Assembly (NCBI GenBank): GCA_947095585.1 | Contig: OX352763.1 | Coordinates: 50,386,329-50,450,328, forward strand | Source of the DNA: Nephrocerus scutellatus | Taxonomy: Eukaryota; Arthropoda; Insecta; Diptera; Pipunculidae | Length of the DNA: 64,000 bases | Direction of reading: 5' to 3' | Shown here: piece after piece, positions 20,266-31,789 of the stretch | Layout: each line of letters opens with the position of its first letter | Position numbering within the stretch: position 1 is the first letter of the stretch | The notes under the pieces: generated by a model | The model's input: only the letters and a program-made list of their open reading frames with translations | What the model was told of the DNA's origin: nothing | Databases searched by the model: none | Program-made: the position numbers and the translations under genes

Positions 20266-21845
20266 TTAAATTTGAACGTCCTCGTTCGATGACCTCAAAT
20301 GTTTCGAAATATCTTTGATTCCTATGATTTTTGGTTTTGTTCTTTCAGATGGTGTTGATGCTGATGTGAATTCTTGATCTTTATTATCATTTGGTTCTTC
20401 AAATAATTTTAAGGCGATAGTTATTATCATTAACATGAAGCAAATGGCAAGTACTGAGCTGGTTGTAGAGTGGATGATGCTCTTCTTTTCCAGTAGCTCT
20501 ATTTTTGATGTACCGTTCGAGTATAGTTCGTTCCCTTCTAGCATTGATAGTGGTTGAAGGATTGCTGGCATTGGCAAGAGTTTGTGTGACGAATAATGTA
20601 GGTTCCTTTGAGGTCCAGTGTTTCGTTGCTGATGACTGCTGGACCATTTAATTGGTTGAGGAATAGTATTCCTGGTGCTATTTCTTCTACGGATTCGATG
20701 TGCTCGTTGTTGATTTGCGTGCAGGTGGGCGCTATGCTCTTAAGTAAATTTCTTATGCAGGCAGAAGTGCTTATATTAATTATATTTTTTATTACATATA
20801 GCTAATTTATTGTATTTCTTACATTCTCTAATTATTCCAATGATTTTATTTCTACATTCTAAAATATTTTCATATGGATTATTATTTATTATGTTATTTT
20901 TCTTAACGGCTTTTAATATCAAAAGATTACAAGTATTACTTCCGCTTTATAATTTGCGCACGCAAAATGGGTTCACACCCTTATTATGTTCGGCTATATG
21001 CTTGGCACAGCGTGATCGTTAAGGAAAAGGAGAAGAAGAGAGGAGATGTCTATGAGCTTGTGTCTTGAATGCCTGTGGATCATAGTGATGTGGAAAGACA
21101 GAGCTTGGCAGAGCATTCCACATACGTGTTGTATGAATTTACGTTGTTGGCTTTTGCCCAATGTATTGCGTATGCAATATTAATGATTTCTTCCTTTGTC
21201 AATTCTAACTTATATTTAATTTTCGTTACAATATGGTTTTCTATATTTTCCTGTTCCTTGAATATCTTAAGTATGTTATTTGTTAAATTAGAAATTTCGT
21301 TTATTTTATCTATAGTTAATTTATTTGTGACAACTTGATTATTATTATTCGTAAGTATGTTATTCATTTTGTTTGTTAATATTTCATAGTCGTGGTGATC
21401 TGGATATCCTGCAATTCATTTCCACGTTGTGCCTATAAGTCTAATGAACTCTTAGATTTTTCGTTAATTCTTAGTCTACTTCTTCTTCTTTCTTTCCTTT
21501 ACTCCGCGGGGGAGCATAGGACTTCGACAAACGCAAACAAATTTTTAATTTTTTGATTCTCGAAAGCAAGGATAGAATATAAGGGATGATGGGTTTTGAC
21601 ATTGGCTATAATGACCGTTTCTAATCGCTTTATGAAGTTATCATAAACTTCTATATCGATTACATGTATTTTGAAAGATCAATTTTGAATCTTTGCAGTT
21701 CCAGTGTTTATTTTTATAAGCTGGGAATTTGTATAATCCACTATTTGAATATTTGCAGTACATATATGTACTAACAACAGCCTAGGAATAAAGGGATTAA
21801 TTTTTAATTAGACTTTTGTATATTGTTCTTCCTGATTTGGTAATA
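20266..21845 (-). pseudogene. E1 env remnant (errantivirus-type envelope)
   Basis: The C-terminal minus frame (20577-20266) has a hydrophobic membrane anchor (SVLAICFMLMIITIALKLF) and a charged cytoplasmic tail. Frame 21367-21136 is a heptad-rich ectodomain. The region 21845-21400 encodes, in several phases, the surface part and a conserved AWKW-like segment after a degraded basic cleavage site. A 187-bp LINE A fragment interrupts the gene, and several stops are present. Env of insect errantiviruses is a membrane glycoprotein proposed to mediate cell-to-cell spread. This copy is non-functional. Confidence 0.75.
20949..21135 (-). mobile_element. LINE A fragment A5 inside E1 env
   Basis: The minus strand matches the last roughly 187 bp of LINE A: the GMWNALPSS-type C-terminus, then the 3' UTR (compare 31590-31760 and 59510-59680), ending GCGTGCGCAAATTATAA. 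It is heavily 5'-truncated with almost no poly(A). The C-terminal 12 residues of the apparent env frame at 21080-21115 are LINE sequence. Confidence 0.8.
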
Positions 21846-22640
21846 TTAGTAGTGTTTTTCTTTGATTTTTTGTGTTGTGTTTTCTCTTTCTTTTTCAAGC
21901 TGTTCAGGATTGTTAGTTAGATGTCTTGTAAAAAATATGTCAATTGGTTTTTCACCTGTAGTAGAGTGGATGGAGTTGTTATATTCGAGGATTGATTTAT
22001 CAAGAAGTTCTGGAAATATGTAATGTGAGTTCTGTGATTTATAGCATCGCATCACTTCAGATAGTGTTGAGTGAAAGCGTTCTATTTATCCATTAACAGA
22101 ACTTGTATATGGAAGTGCGTTAAAAACTTTTATATTAAAAAAGTTTTCTAATATAAAAAGAACGGAATTAGAGTTAATGGGTTTTTCATTATAAACGACT
22201 ATGGTGTCTGGGACACCAAAGAAGAGTACTAAATCCGTTGGTGGTTGTTTTATGTCTTCAGTGGATCTAGATTTGAGTAGCTTTACCAAGGCATATTTCG
22301 AAAGTCATCTGCGACTACATTAGTTTTGCCGGCTTTGTACTTGAGCTCGTAGTTATACTCTTCGCGTATAGCTATCCAACGTTTCAGTTTGTTTTTGGTA
22401 TTTTTGTTGCTTAACGAATACGTCAAAGGTTGGTGATCCGTAAATATTTTCACAACTGATGAACCGTATAGGTAGTTTCTAAGTGAATTGAGAGCCTATA
22501 TAATGGCTAACATCTCCTTCTCGTTCGTTGCGAATTGTTCTTCAGATTTTGAAAATGTGCAGGAAATGAAAGTTATTGGTTTATTTTCTTGTTCTAAGAC
22601 AGCGCCTATAGCATAGTTTGAAACGTCTCTCGTGAGGTGG
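21846..22640 (-). pseudogene. E1 integrase and RNase H remnant
   Basis: Minus frames 22055-21846 and 22289-22086 encode parts of the integrase core and its C-terminal side (ILEYNNSIHSTTGEKPIDI; VKLLKSRSTEDI). The usual Asp of the second catalytic block is changed in VVYNEKP. Upstream (22300-22640) RNase H coding is visible, with the TDHQPLTY and ATNEKEMLAIIWAL type blocks in broken phase. The zinc-binding half of the integrase is missing, so the two domains are joined by a deletion near 22290. Confidence 0.7.
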
Positions 22641-23345
22641 AATTCTTTTTTGAAATCTGGAAAAGTGAGAATTACGTTCTCGGAAACTAGAGAATTTTTG
22701 ATTTTATGAAATGGAATAAATGGATAACCTTTTTGCTAGAGGATTGCTTGGACGTCCGTTCATCTTTCCCTCTTAAAAGGACTGTCAGGGGTTTTAACAA
22801 TTTTGCATAATCCTTAATACCCTACGATAAAACCCTGATAGGCCTAAGAAAGATCGCAAGTACTTAAGTGTCTTTGGCATGGGAATTTGGTTATTGCCTC
22901 TACTTTGCTTGGATTTGTCTTTATACCTTTATGATGAATCCTAAAAATTCTACACTGTCTTTTAAAAATTTGTCTTCTCAATGTCATTTTCGTGCAGTTG
23001 GATTTGGTGAAAACCTCTTTTTAAATCAATTACCGAGAAAATTCTATTCTGACCGAGTTGGGACAGAACCTCGTTTATCTCGGGGATCGGGTAGCGATCG
23101 GAGATAGTAACAAAGTTAAGTTTTATATAATCGATTACTAATCGATATTTCTTTTCATCTGAAGAATCAGCATTTTTGGGTACGACCCATATTGGTGCAT
23201 TGTACGGAGACCGTGAAGGTCTTATAATGCCGTCTTTTAAAAGTTGGTTTATTTGTTTATCAACTTCGTATTTTAAAAACATCGGGTATGGATAAGATCT
23301 AGTATAGATCGGTTCTTCATTTGATGTTCTAATTCTGCCTTTAAC
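22641..23345 (-). pseudogene. E1 reverse transcriptase remnant
   Basis: The minus frame 23282-22962 carries the N-terminal RT blocks of gypsy-group elements: [40 protein letters not shown] and FSVIDLKRGFHQI, with the first catalytic Asp. After HENDIEKT the frame stops and the palm containing the YxDD motif is missing. About 22960-22640 corresponds to the thumb/connection. A corresponding stretch in E2 (about 35290-35040) ends in the same way, so the RT deletion predates duplication or is shared. Confidence 0.75.
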
Positions 23346-23880
23346 TTTTGTGGTAAAAGTTAATTTTTTATCTGGTTAGGCAATAGGTTTGATGAGTATA
23401 TTTCTGTTAGTTTACGGAGTTCGATTTTTTTTTGTCTTGTGACATCTGGCTGTGGTGACAGAATTTATTGACTCTGATATTTGTTGCTTGAGTCGAATTT
23501 TAAGCTTGTTCTTGATTAGCATATAGTTTTCTTTTGTGAAGATAACAACTGACAAGTCTTTTAGACTGTCATTGCCTAAGATTCCATGGAAGGATTTAAG
23601 GGTCGGTAGTATAAAAAATTGTATTTTCACGGAGTTAATACCAAAAAGATTTATCATCGTGTGATGGCTTATTTCGACTTTGCCGCCGACCGAGTTTGCA
23701 TAAAAATTTTGATTGTTAGGAGTCGGGGTTTTAACTAAACTTTGTTGAATATTATTCTTGTTCGAGCCTGTGTCGACTAGGAATTTTAAAATTTTGCCGT
23801 CGCTCGTCTTACATTCGAAGTATGGTAAGGTCGATCTTGTTACCCTAAAACATGAATGTCTTCGTAATCGTTAAGTTGGT
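23346..23880 (-). pseudogene. E1 protease remnant
   Basis: The minus frame 23657-23412 encodes the second half of a gypsy-type aspartic protease (HGILGNDSLKDL is the conserved C-terminal block). Codons for the DTGSNKN-type active site lie near 23780 in the same strand but another phase. The E2 copy at 35486-35900 matches nearly base for base, so this was one gene before duplication. Confidence 0.65.
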
Positions 23881-25190
23881 CATCGTGGTCGTTCTGATTT
23901 GAAAGATAGTCATTTAACCACTCGTCTCCGATGTCCACTGTATTCATAGAATCTATTAAGGAGTTAAAGCATCGAGGCCAGACTGGTTATGCTACGCATA
24001 TTGATGGGAATTTTTTGAGGTAGCATGAATTCGTCATTTGTTTGGCTTGAGCTTGGATAATTGATTGGTTCGGGATAGGGATAAGAGGTAGTTGGTGTTG
24101 TTGTTACATGAAAAGTTTCTTTGCATTTTGCTTGGTTGTACTTGTATCGATGGAGAATGAATATTATGTTCTATCGGTCTTTTTCCGAATAAATGGTTGT
24201 GAGGTTTTGGTCAGTTCACGTTCCAACTTGTTGTTCTTTAGTGCGATGATCGCGGTAGCGATCTAATCTTTACTGGGAGTTGAGGTGCGAATTCGGGAAA
24301 TTGTTATAATGGTTTTGGATCAAATGGTCGAGGAGAAATGTGTTGTCTCCGTTGTTGAAAAGGTTTATGTTGGGAATATTAGGGTGTTTGGTAGAAACGT
24401 GCTGTGGAAACGGGTGTGGGATATGTGCAAACCGTGGATAAAAGGGTTGTGGATGTTGTGCAAAATGATTTGGTTTGCGAGGTGGTGGTATTGGGGCTGG
24501 TTTCCTATTGGGAATGTAAGGATTATTAGCATGTTGTGAGCGGAAACCTTGATTTTCGAGCTTTTGACATAGGTACAAAGCTTGTGGAAGATCTGCGGGT
24601 TCCCTTATACCTAGAAGTCTATATAAGTTGCCTCTTAAGCCTCGGATAAAGGTATCCAGAGTCTCGTCTCTGTACGTTTCTATTAATATGTGCATTGCAT
24701 CCGGTGTAATATCCATACTTGGAATTTTGTTAAGAATTAATGTCACATGTTGGTAGACTGATTGGTAGTATTGCTCAACGCTATTGTTACCTTGGGTTAA
24801 GGTTGTCATCAGCCAGTCATCATCAGCGTAGTGGGTAGTCAAACATTTGGATATATACTCCCAATTTAGTGAGGTGTTGTACGATTCTAACACTGCAACT
24901 GCGTTGCCAACTATTTTATTTCGACTAGTGTTAAGAATACCAAAATATTTAGGAATACCTTTTAGGCTATTATAGAGGTTGAGAATTCTTAAAACGCTCT
25001 TCATCCATGAACTGAATTACCTGGGTTCTCGGAAAATTCTCCAAGACTTCGGACTACGTCTAGAATTATGTCTAAATCGTTAAGATTGCCGACAAATTGT
25101 GAATCAATTGTTTGTTCTACTCCCTTGAATAAATTCGCGTGAGGATTAATTATTGATTGGACAATGCCTTTGCATTGCCCATTGCATACT
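23881..25190 (-). pseudogene. E1 gag remnant
   Basis: The 244-codon minus frame 25004-24270 is capsid-like (LNWEYISKCLTTHYAD, SVEQYYQSVYQHVTLILNKI, IRGLRGNLYRLLGI). It is followed by a Pro/His/Asn-rich tail with PPPRKP and repeated FxHxPxP. No zinc knuckle is visible, which suits errantivirus Gags. Frame 25450-25001 adds the Gag N-terminus (QCKGIVQSIINPHANLFKGV), separated by a frameshift, and then runs into LINE A at about 25190. E2 carries a parallel copy at 37011-37790. Confidence 0.75.
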
Positions 25191-25194
25191 CTTG

Positions 25195-25664
25195 CAACAA
25201 TGTTAAAAGAAGCGGTAATTTGTGTTTTGTGTGTTTGTTTTTTTGTAGTTATGTCTGCTTTCAGAGTGGATCTCAGCAGCATACGTGGGCTGAGAACGAA
25301 TTTTTTCGCTGTATTTATACATGTAAATATCCAATAATGCAATTCTGGCATTAAGCGAAACTCAAGTATTTGTGAATTCTGATACTTCAGATTTAAATCT
25401 GCCTGGGTATTGCTTAGTGCCATTATTTTTCCCACGACGCGGGCTCGCAATTTATGTCCGTAGTGATGTTGCGTTCAAACTTTTGCCTCAATTAAGCCAA
25501 TGTTCCAATACGGAATTTAATTTCATATGACTGAGAGTAATGGTACAGGGGCGCAACATCCACTACTGCTTTCTTTATAGAAGCCGCAACTTAGACAGAG
25601 TTTCAACTCCTCACGAGTTTGATGCACTATCTGATTCCATTGCAAGAATTGTCACAATTGATGA
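25195..25664 (+). pseudogene. LINE A1 endonuclease, first part
   Basis: The family-A LINE starts here with the same 5' sequence as A2 at about 38132 (TTAAAAGAAGCGGTAATTTG). The coding begins MSAFRVDLSSIRGLRTNF, then in broken phases ILALSETQVF, GYCLVPLFFP, RRGLAIYVRSD and a GRNIHYCFLYRS block. This is the apurinic-type endonuclease domain that nicks the target for LINE insertion. At 25664 it is cut by a BEL element; the reading resumes at 31790. Confidence 0.75.
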
Positions 25665-26503
25665 TGTTCGGTCAACAACCGTTTACCTTGATTCATGGCA
25701 ATCAATGTATTGCCACTAGTAATACGCACATTAAATGCGGACTGCTGACGCGCCGCATTCCACACCACCAGTCGCACAAAGTTGCAGTACATTCCGTCTG
25801 CATACGATCCCTATTGCAATCACTTTGTTGCCTGCCGAATGATCACCACAACACATATTATCATTTCGCTGACGACGCACATTGCGACGTTCACTGTTGT
25901 GCGGCTCATCGTCGTCCACTCATCGACTGGGCACTGTGTGCGGACACCCGATACCTCGCTCCGTTGCGATGTAGACGGATGGCCTATTTGCTAAGCAAAT
26001 AAATATACAGCAACGACGAGCAGCAGCAACATTGTTCGCTCTACGTACATCAGAATGTCTTACCGACAGAGGATTATTATCGCAGTTGCCGGCGTAGGCA
26101 CCCTTCTCATCGTATACAGCTGGATGGCCAAGGGCCTGGTATTAGCTACTCGACGCGCTACACATTTGGAATGTGTGATGACGCAGCAATTTGAAGTCAC
26201 AGGCGATGGTGGTGGTGGACGGACTCGCATGGCAAGGCGAGCTTTCTTGCAGCAGTCGGCTGCACAACGTTCTTCAGTTCTTCAGGACCAGTTCACCCGA
26301 GTAATTCAGACTTCGAACAGCGCGGACATACTTAGTGTAGTTCTTGGAACTTGGAATAATACTGTTAGTCTAAATGTGTAATTGCATAAATTAATTCATA
26401 GAATAAATATAGAAACCAAAAATAGAATTAACGGCAAATTAATCCATAACGTGTTCTTATTTCCGGCCACCACCCTGACTTTCGGAAGTACTAATCCCCG
26501 ACA
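25665..26503 (+). repeat. 5' LTR of the BEL element
   Basis: It starts TGTTCGGTCAACAACCG and ends CTAATCCCCGACA, giving TG...CA ends. TTTTGGTGCC follows and may include the primer site. AAATAAATATACAGC near 26000 holds an AATAAA signal. Open frames within the LTR (for example 25619-26002) are repeated in the other LTR and are not genes. Confidence 0.85.
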
Positions 26504-26619
26504 TTTTGGTGCCTCCTGTGAAGAGTGATTTAAATTAAACTCAGTTTAATTCGGGCTTTCTGTGGACACGCTTGTCCCACGGTTTCTCTCTATTTAAATT
26601 AAATTTGTGATTTAGTTTG

Positions 26620-28185
26620 TGCTTTGTGGACACGCTTGTCCCACGGTTCGTTATGATCCAGGATCGCAGGAAAGTCTTATAACAACCAAACTAACCAAGC
26701 AACTTCGTCTTCCCAGAAGCCAACTGGATGTAGCCTTGCAAGGCGTCGGTATTTCCCGACCCACTCTGGCTCAAAGCCAAGTGACGCTCTCACTTCAGTC
26801 GACGCGATCAGAGTTCGTGCTCACCATGAAGGCCGTAGTGATATCCCTGATCACTTCGACGCTCCCCGCAGCACATGTGGATGCAACACAATGGCATGGT
26901 TGGCCTACCACTGGCAGACAGCCATCTGGGCACTCCTGGGCCCATCGACATCTTGCTGGGTGCTGATGTCTGGGGTCTCTTGGTGCAGGACGAGGTCATT
27001 CCTGGACGGCCACACGAGCCCCACGCCAAACGCACACAACTTGGTTGGGTTGTCTTCGGCCCAGCTGACCTGGTGCGAGCAGCACCACCCATCCGATCAC
27101 TCCACAGCCAGGTGACGGAAGAGTCGCCTTTGGAGCCCACTCTGGAACACACTCTGGATGAGCTCGTTCGGAATTTCTGGAAGTCGGAGGAGGTACCCAC
27201 AGATGAATCAAGAGAGGACGAGTGCAGCCGGCACTACTCCCAGACGCACTCCCGCACATCGGAAGGCAGATACATGGTCCAAATCCCCTTCCGACACGAC
27301 GCACCAGCACTAGGTGTCTCCTACCGAGCTGCACTGCAACAATTCTACTGTCTGGAGCGGCGACTCCAGAACAACCCAGACCTCAGAGAGAAGTACATCG
27401 CCTTCATGCTCGAATATGAAGAGCTTGGACGCATGGAAAGGGCTGGTCAACATGGCGACCACCCCCATTGTTACTACATTCCACACCATGCGGTAACTAG
27501 CAAATTCCGTGTGGTCTTCAACGCATCTGCACATCCCCCTACTGGAGTCTCACTCAATGACGTCCAGCTGGTTGGTCCTACCATTCAAGATTCACTAATC
27601 AACATCATCATGCGGTTCCGGCGCTACTTGGTCGCGCTGACCGCTGACGTAGAGAAGATGCTCCGCCAGGTGGTGGCGCATAAACATCGAGACTACCAAC
27701 GAATTCTCTGGCGAGAATCACCGTCCGACGAGCTGACCGTCTTCCGCTTGACGACGGTTACCTACGGTATGGCATCCAGTCCATACACTTCTGTGCAATC
27801 CATGATGCAGTGCGCACAGGACAATCAACAGATGATCCCAGATACAGCACGAGCTCGAGCGGCCCGAGAGACGATTGAGAAGGCCTTTTATGTGGACGAC
27901 CTCCTCACCAGCTGCAACAGCATTTCCGAAGCAGTCGGTCTGGCTGCCGATGTCAACAGGGTCCTCATGGCAGGACACTTCAAATTGCGCAAATGGAACT
28001 CCAACAGCGCACAGGTAATTTCCATGGTAACTAACGAGACTTCCTCTTCTCCCTCTTCCACAGAACTTGTCATAGAATGCCCAACGGCAACGGTACTTGG
28101 CTTGCGTTGGGATCCAGCTGCTGACGAGCTCTTCTTCTTGGTGGAAATGGAACCGCTGGGACCCCTACGAAAAGGCGAATTCTGA
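26620..28185 (+). pseudogene. BEL Pol: protease and reverse transcriptase
   Basis: Coding starts in the protease with DPGSQESLITTKL (frame 26619-26966), moves by frameshift into the 436-codon frame 26875-28185 with the second protease block PIDILLGADVWGLL, and then into the BEL reverse transcriptase. RT blocks include YYIPHHAV and VVFNASA, ALTADVEKMLRQV with the first catalytic Asp, and FYVDDLLTS (YVDD at residues 339-342). The YVDD box is intact. The frame ends at a TGA where a full-length protein would continue to the Pao peptidase/RNase H segment. Confidence 0.9.
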
Positions 28186-28797
28186 GCGAGGTGGCGAGAC
28201 TGTTCGATCCTACTGGGCTCCTTGCGCCGGTCATCATCACAGGAAAGATGTTCATCCAAACGTTGTGGTCCGCAGGCATCACTTGGGATGCCCCACTTTC
28301 CCCAGAGCTGCTCAACACCTGGGCAGCATTCCGCAACGGGCTGCAGGCCCTCAACCAAGTCAAGGTACCTCGATGGCTTGGCATGCATAGTCAGCATGTG
28401 ACCACAATTCATGGGTTTTGCGATGCCAGCTCCCGAGCATATGCAGCTGTCATCTACCTGAAGACATCAGATGCCGATGACCGGTCCCAGGTCGCACTGC
28501 TGACCGCCCGGACTAAGGTGGCTCCACTCAAGGGCGCTACCATTCCTCGTCTGGAACTGTGCGCCGCTAGTCTCCTCGCGGCCACATTGGAGAATGTCCG
28601 CACCGCTCTAGGCCTGCATACTGCACCCTACTACCTCTGGTCGGACTCCAGCATTGTTTTGTGTTGGTTGCGGAAGGAACCATCCACTCTCAAACCCTAC
28701 GTCGCAAACCGAGTGCGACAGATCCAGGAGTTGACGTCTCCAGCACGTTGGCATCACGTCCGCTCTGCGCAGAATCCAGCTCTCTCTCAACCCATAC
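28186..28797 (+). pseudogene. BEL Pol: connection and RNase H
   Basis: The frame 28191-28859 continues directly after the stop at 28183-28185 with RLFDPTGLLAPVIITGK, the conserved Pao/A17 block, then FCDASSRAYAAVIYL (RNase H first Asp), RLELCAASLLA (Glu) and LWSDSSIVLCWL (Asp). All three RNase H acidic residues are recognisable. The frame shifts into non-homologous sequence after SAQNPAL, where about 300 bp including the RNase H end and integrase start appear deleted. Confidence 0.9.
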
Positions 28798-30016
28798 TTG
28801 GATACTCGAGGAGTCCTACGAGTCGGAGGTCGACTCACGCATGCGTCCCTACCGGATGATCAAAGGCATCCCATTGTCTTGCCGAAAGCAGGCGCCTTGG
28901 TTTGGCTATTGGTTCGCCAGATACATGACGCCACCCTACACGGCGGCGTTCAACTGATGCTGCAGACGTTGCGGCAGAAGTATTGGATACTCCATGGTCG
29001 ACAAGCTGTGCGGACTCTGCTACACAAATGCGTCATCTGCAGACGACACCGTGGAGCGGTCATCAAGCAACAAATGGCTTCGCTACCCAGCTCACGAGTC
29101 AATTCACCTCGCCCGTTCCTGGCCTCAGGGGTCGACTACTGTGGTCCCTTTTCCGTTCGGGTTGGAACCAAACGATCACGCACCACAATCAAAGGCTACT
29201 TGGCGATCTTCGTTTGCATGACCACGAAGGCTGTGCACATCGAGGTAATTGAGGACCTCTCATCACAGGCTTTCATGGATGCTTTTACCCGATTCACCTG
29301 CCGGCGCGGACCCTGTCCCGATCTCTTCAGCGACAATGGTACCGCCTTCGTTGGTGCGAACCGGTACCTTAAAGAGGACTTAGCAGCCTTCGAATCGCAT
29401 CACAACCAACAGGCCCTGGCACATTCCGGGACGAGATGGCACTTCATCACTCCTGCGGCCCCTCATCAAGGTGGATTATGGGAGGCCGCCGTAAAATCTG
29501 CAAAACATCATTTGGTTCTTTTGGTGGGTGCCTCTCTGGTACCACCAACTCCACACTCTGGCAACACGCATCGAGGCGTGTCTTAACTCACGTCCGCTGG
29601 TCCCACTCCACGACGACCCCGAGGACAAACTGGCGCTCACCCCTGGCGATTTCCTCATCGGTGCCCCCCTCATCGCGGTACCCGAACCTCACATTGGCGG
29701 CGTCCCGTTTAATCGCCTCAAGCAGTATCAGTGGATACGTAAGCTCCACCAGGACTTCTAGCAGCGCTGGAGCGAGGAGTACTTGGTCACCCTCCAGACC
29801 CGCAGAAAATGGGAACGACGAGAACCGGACATTCAACTGAACGACGTGGTCCTCGTGAAACAAGAGAACCTGCCCCCGACTCATTGGAGGCTCGGTCGAA
29901 TCATTTCCGTTCACCCGGGCAGTGACGGATTAGCCCGCAACGCTACTCTACGCACCAGCTATGGCGAGTGCTGCCGGCCCATCCAGAAACGTTGCCGCCT
30001 CTTGGAGACATCATGA
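28798..30016 (+). pseudogene. BEL Pol: integrase
   Basis: Frame 28798-29586 holds the zinc-binding HDATLHGG...CVICRR block and the catalytic triad: GVDYCGPF, LFSDNGTAF and GLWEAAVKSAK. The last 20 codons are out of phase. The C-terminal domain continues in 29528-29761 (LNSRPLVPLHDDPEDKLALT) and, after a TAG at 29759-29761, in 29783-30016 (DVVLVKQENLPPTHWRLGRI), which matches the C-terminal domain typical of BEL integrases. At least one frameshift and one stop disable it. Confidence 0.9.
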
Positions 30017-30103
30017 ACAGATCATGAGATGTTGATATGATCTTGACCTTCCTGGGAGCATTACATGCACACATTTCGAACCAGAGGGTTCAACCGGGCA
30101 GGA

Positions 30104-30944
30104 TGTTCGGTCAACAACCGTTGACCTTGATTCATGGCAATCAAAGTATTGCCACTAGTAATACTCACATTAAATACGGACTGCTGACGCGCCGCATTCC
30201 ACACCACCAGTCGCACAAAGTTGCAGTACATTCCGTCTGCTTACGATCCCTATTGCAATCACTTTGTTGCCTGCCGAATGATCACCACAACACATATTAT
30301 CATTTCGCTGACGACGCACATTGCGACGTTCACTATTGTGGAGCTCATCCTCGTCCACTCATCGACTGGGCACTGTGTGCGGACACCCGATACCTCGCTC
30401 CGTTGCGATGTAGACGGATGGCCTATTTGCTAAGCAAATAAATATACAGCAACGACGAGCAGCAGCAACATTGTTCGCTCTACGTACATCAGAATGTCTT
30501 ACCGACAGAGGATTATTATCGCAGTTGCCGGCGTAGGCACCCTTCTCATCGTATACAGCTGGATAGCCAAGGCATGGGCCTGGTATCAGCTACTCGACGC
30601 GCTACACATTTGGAATGTGTGATGACGCAGCAATTTGGAGTCACAGGCGATGGTGGTGGTGGACGGACTCGCATGGCAAGGCGAGCTTTCTTGCAGCAGT
30701 CGGCTGCACAACGTTCTTCAGTTCTTCAGGACCAGTTCACCCGAGTAATTCAGACTTCGAACATCGCGGACATACTTAGTGTAGTTCTTGGAACTTGGAA
30801 TAATACTGTTAGTCTTAATGTGTAATTGCATAAATTAATTCATAGAATAAATATAGAAACCAAAAATAGAATTAACGGCAAATTAATCCATAACGTGTTC
30901 TTATTTCCGACCACCCCCCTGACTTTCGGAAGTACTAATCCCCG
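30104..30944 (+). repeat. 3' LTR of the BEL element
   Basis: It starts TGTTCGGTCAACAACCG like its partner and can be followed to CTAATCCCCG. The terminal ACA is missing because LINE B sequence begins at once. It contains a 6-bp insertion relative to the 5' LTR near 30572. Confidence 0.85.
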
Positions 30945-31789
30945 TTAAATTCTGACCCTGACAGCATAATACAATGGGGAGAAATCAATCGAGTAGAATT
31001 TAACGCTTCCAAAACCCAATGCTGTCTCCTGTCCTCCAAGCGAATCCTTAACCCCATGCCATTATCCATGAATGGCACTTGCATCGAGGAAACTGAAAAT
31101 CTCGCAATATTCGGTATGTGCGTTAACGACAAGCTTCGTTGGAATGACCACATATTTACCGTCGCCAAAACGCTGCGAAATGTTTAGGTTTTCTAGCCCG
31201 GTGCAAGAAACATTTCACTCCGTCTGATCTGGCTACCATATACAAGGCTTTTATTCGCCCAAAACTTGAGTACAATTGCCATATCTGGTCTGGTGCGCCT
31301 AAGACTATTTTGCATCAGCTAGACAGAATACAAAACCGAGCGATAAAACTTATCGGTGACGAAAATATAGCGAAATCAATAGATTCGCTTGAACACCGCA
31401 GGAAGGTTTCCTGCTTGTCACTGTTTTATCGCTTCTTCTACCAGCGGTGCTCAAGAGAAATAGCCAGCTGCATGCCACCTCTCCTTGAATTCAACCGCAA
31501 TACCCGTGGCGCTCTAAATGCTCATCAGTTTACTCTCAAGCCCATCTTCGGACGTACAGTTAAATTCAGGGATTCGTTCTTCAGCCGTACAACACGTATG
31601 TGGAATGCTCTGCCAAGCTCTGTCTTCCCACCTCACTATGATCCACAGGCATTTAAAACACAAGCTCATAGACATCTCCTCTTTTCTCCTCCTCTTCCTT
31701 AACGCCCACGCTGTGCCAAGCATATAGCCGAGCATTATAAGGCTGCGAACCCCTTGAAGCGTGCGCGAATTATATAAAAAAAAAAAAAA
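30945..31789 (+). mobile_element. LINE A fragment (LINE B) abutting the BEL 3' LTR
   Basis: This is the 5'-truncated 3' end of a family-A LINE. It starts in the reverse transcriptase after the YADD box (TTAAATTCTGACCCTGACAG), passes through the C-terminal coding (frame 31310-31702: LDRIQNRAIKLIGDENIAKS, RTTRMWNALPSS) and ends in the family 3' UTR plus a roughly 15-base poly(A) at 31777-31791. Directly after it LINE A1 resumes with GATGATAACACTG. It replaces the last three bases of the BEL LTR. Confidence 0.85.

Larger units (their letters stand above)
25665..30944 (+). mobile_element. BEL/Pao retrotransposon (gag-less)
   Basis: LTRs at 25665-26503 and 30104-30944 flank a pol gene with BEL/Pao features. 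The 5-bp GATGA lies before the left LTR (25660-25664) and after the LINE B fragment that touches the right LTR (31790-31794), consistent with insertion into LINE A1. The gag gene is missing: the interior starts within protease about 130 bp after the left LTR. Pol is broken by a stop at 28183-28185 and frameshifts at about 28790 and 29570. The LTRs differ at about 17 sites plus one 6-bp indel over 840 bp. Confidence 0.9.

Noticed and set aside
25619..26381. Open frames of 100-130 codons near 25.6-26.4 kb and again near 30.0-30.8 kb
   Set aside because: They lie in the two BEL LTRs and are repeated only because the LTRs are. No motif or start context supports a gene.
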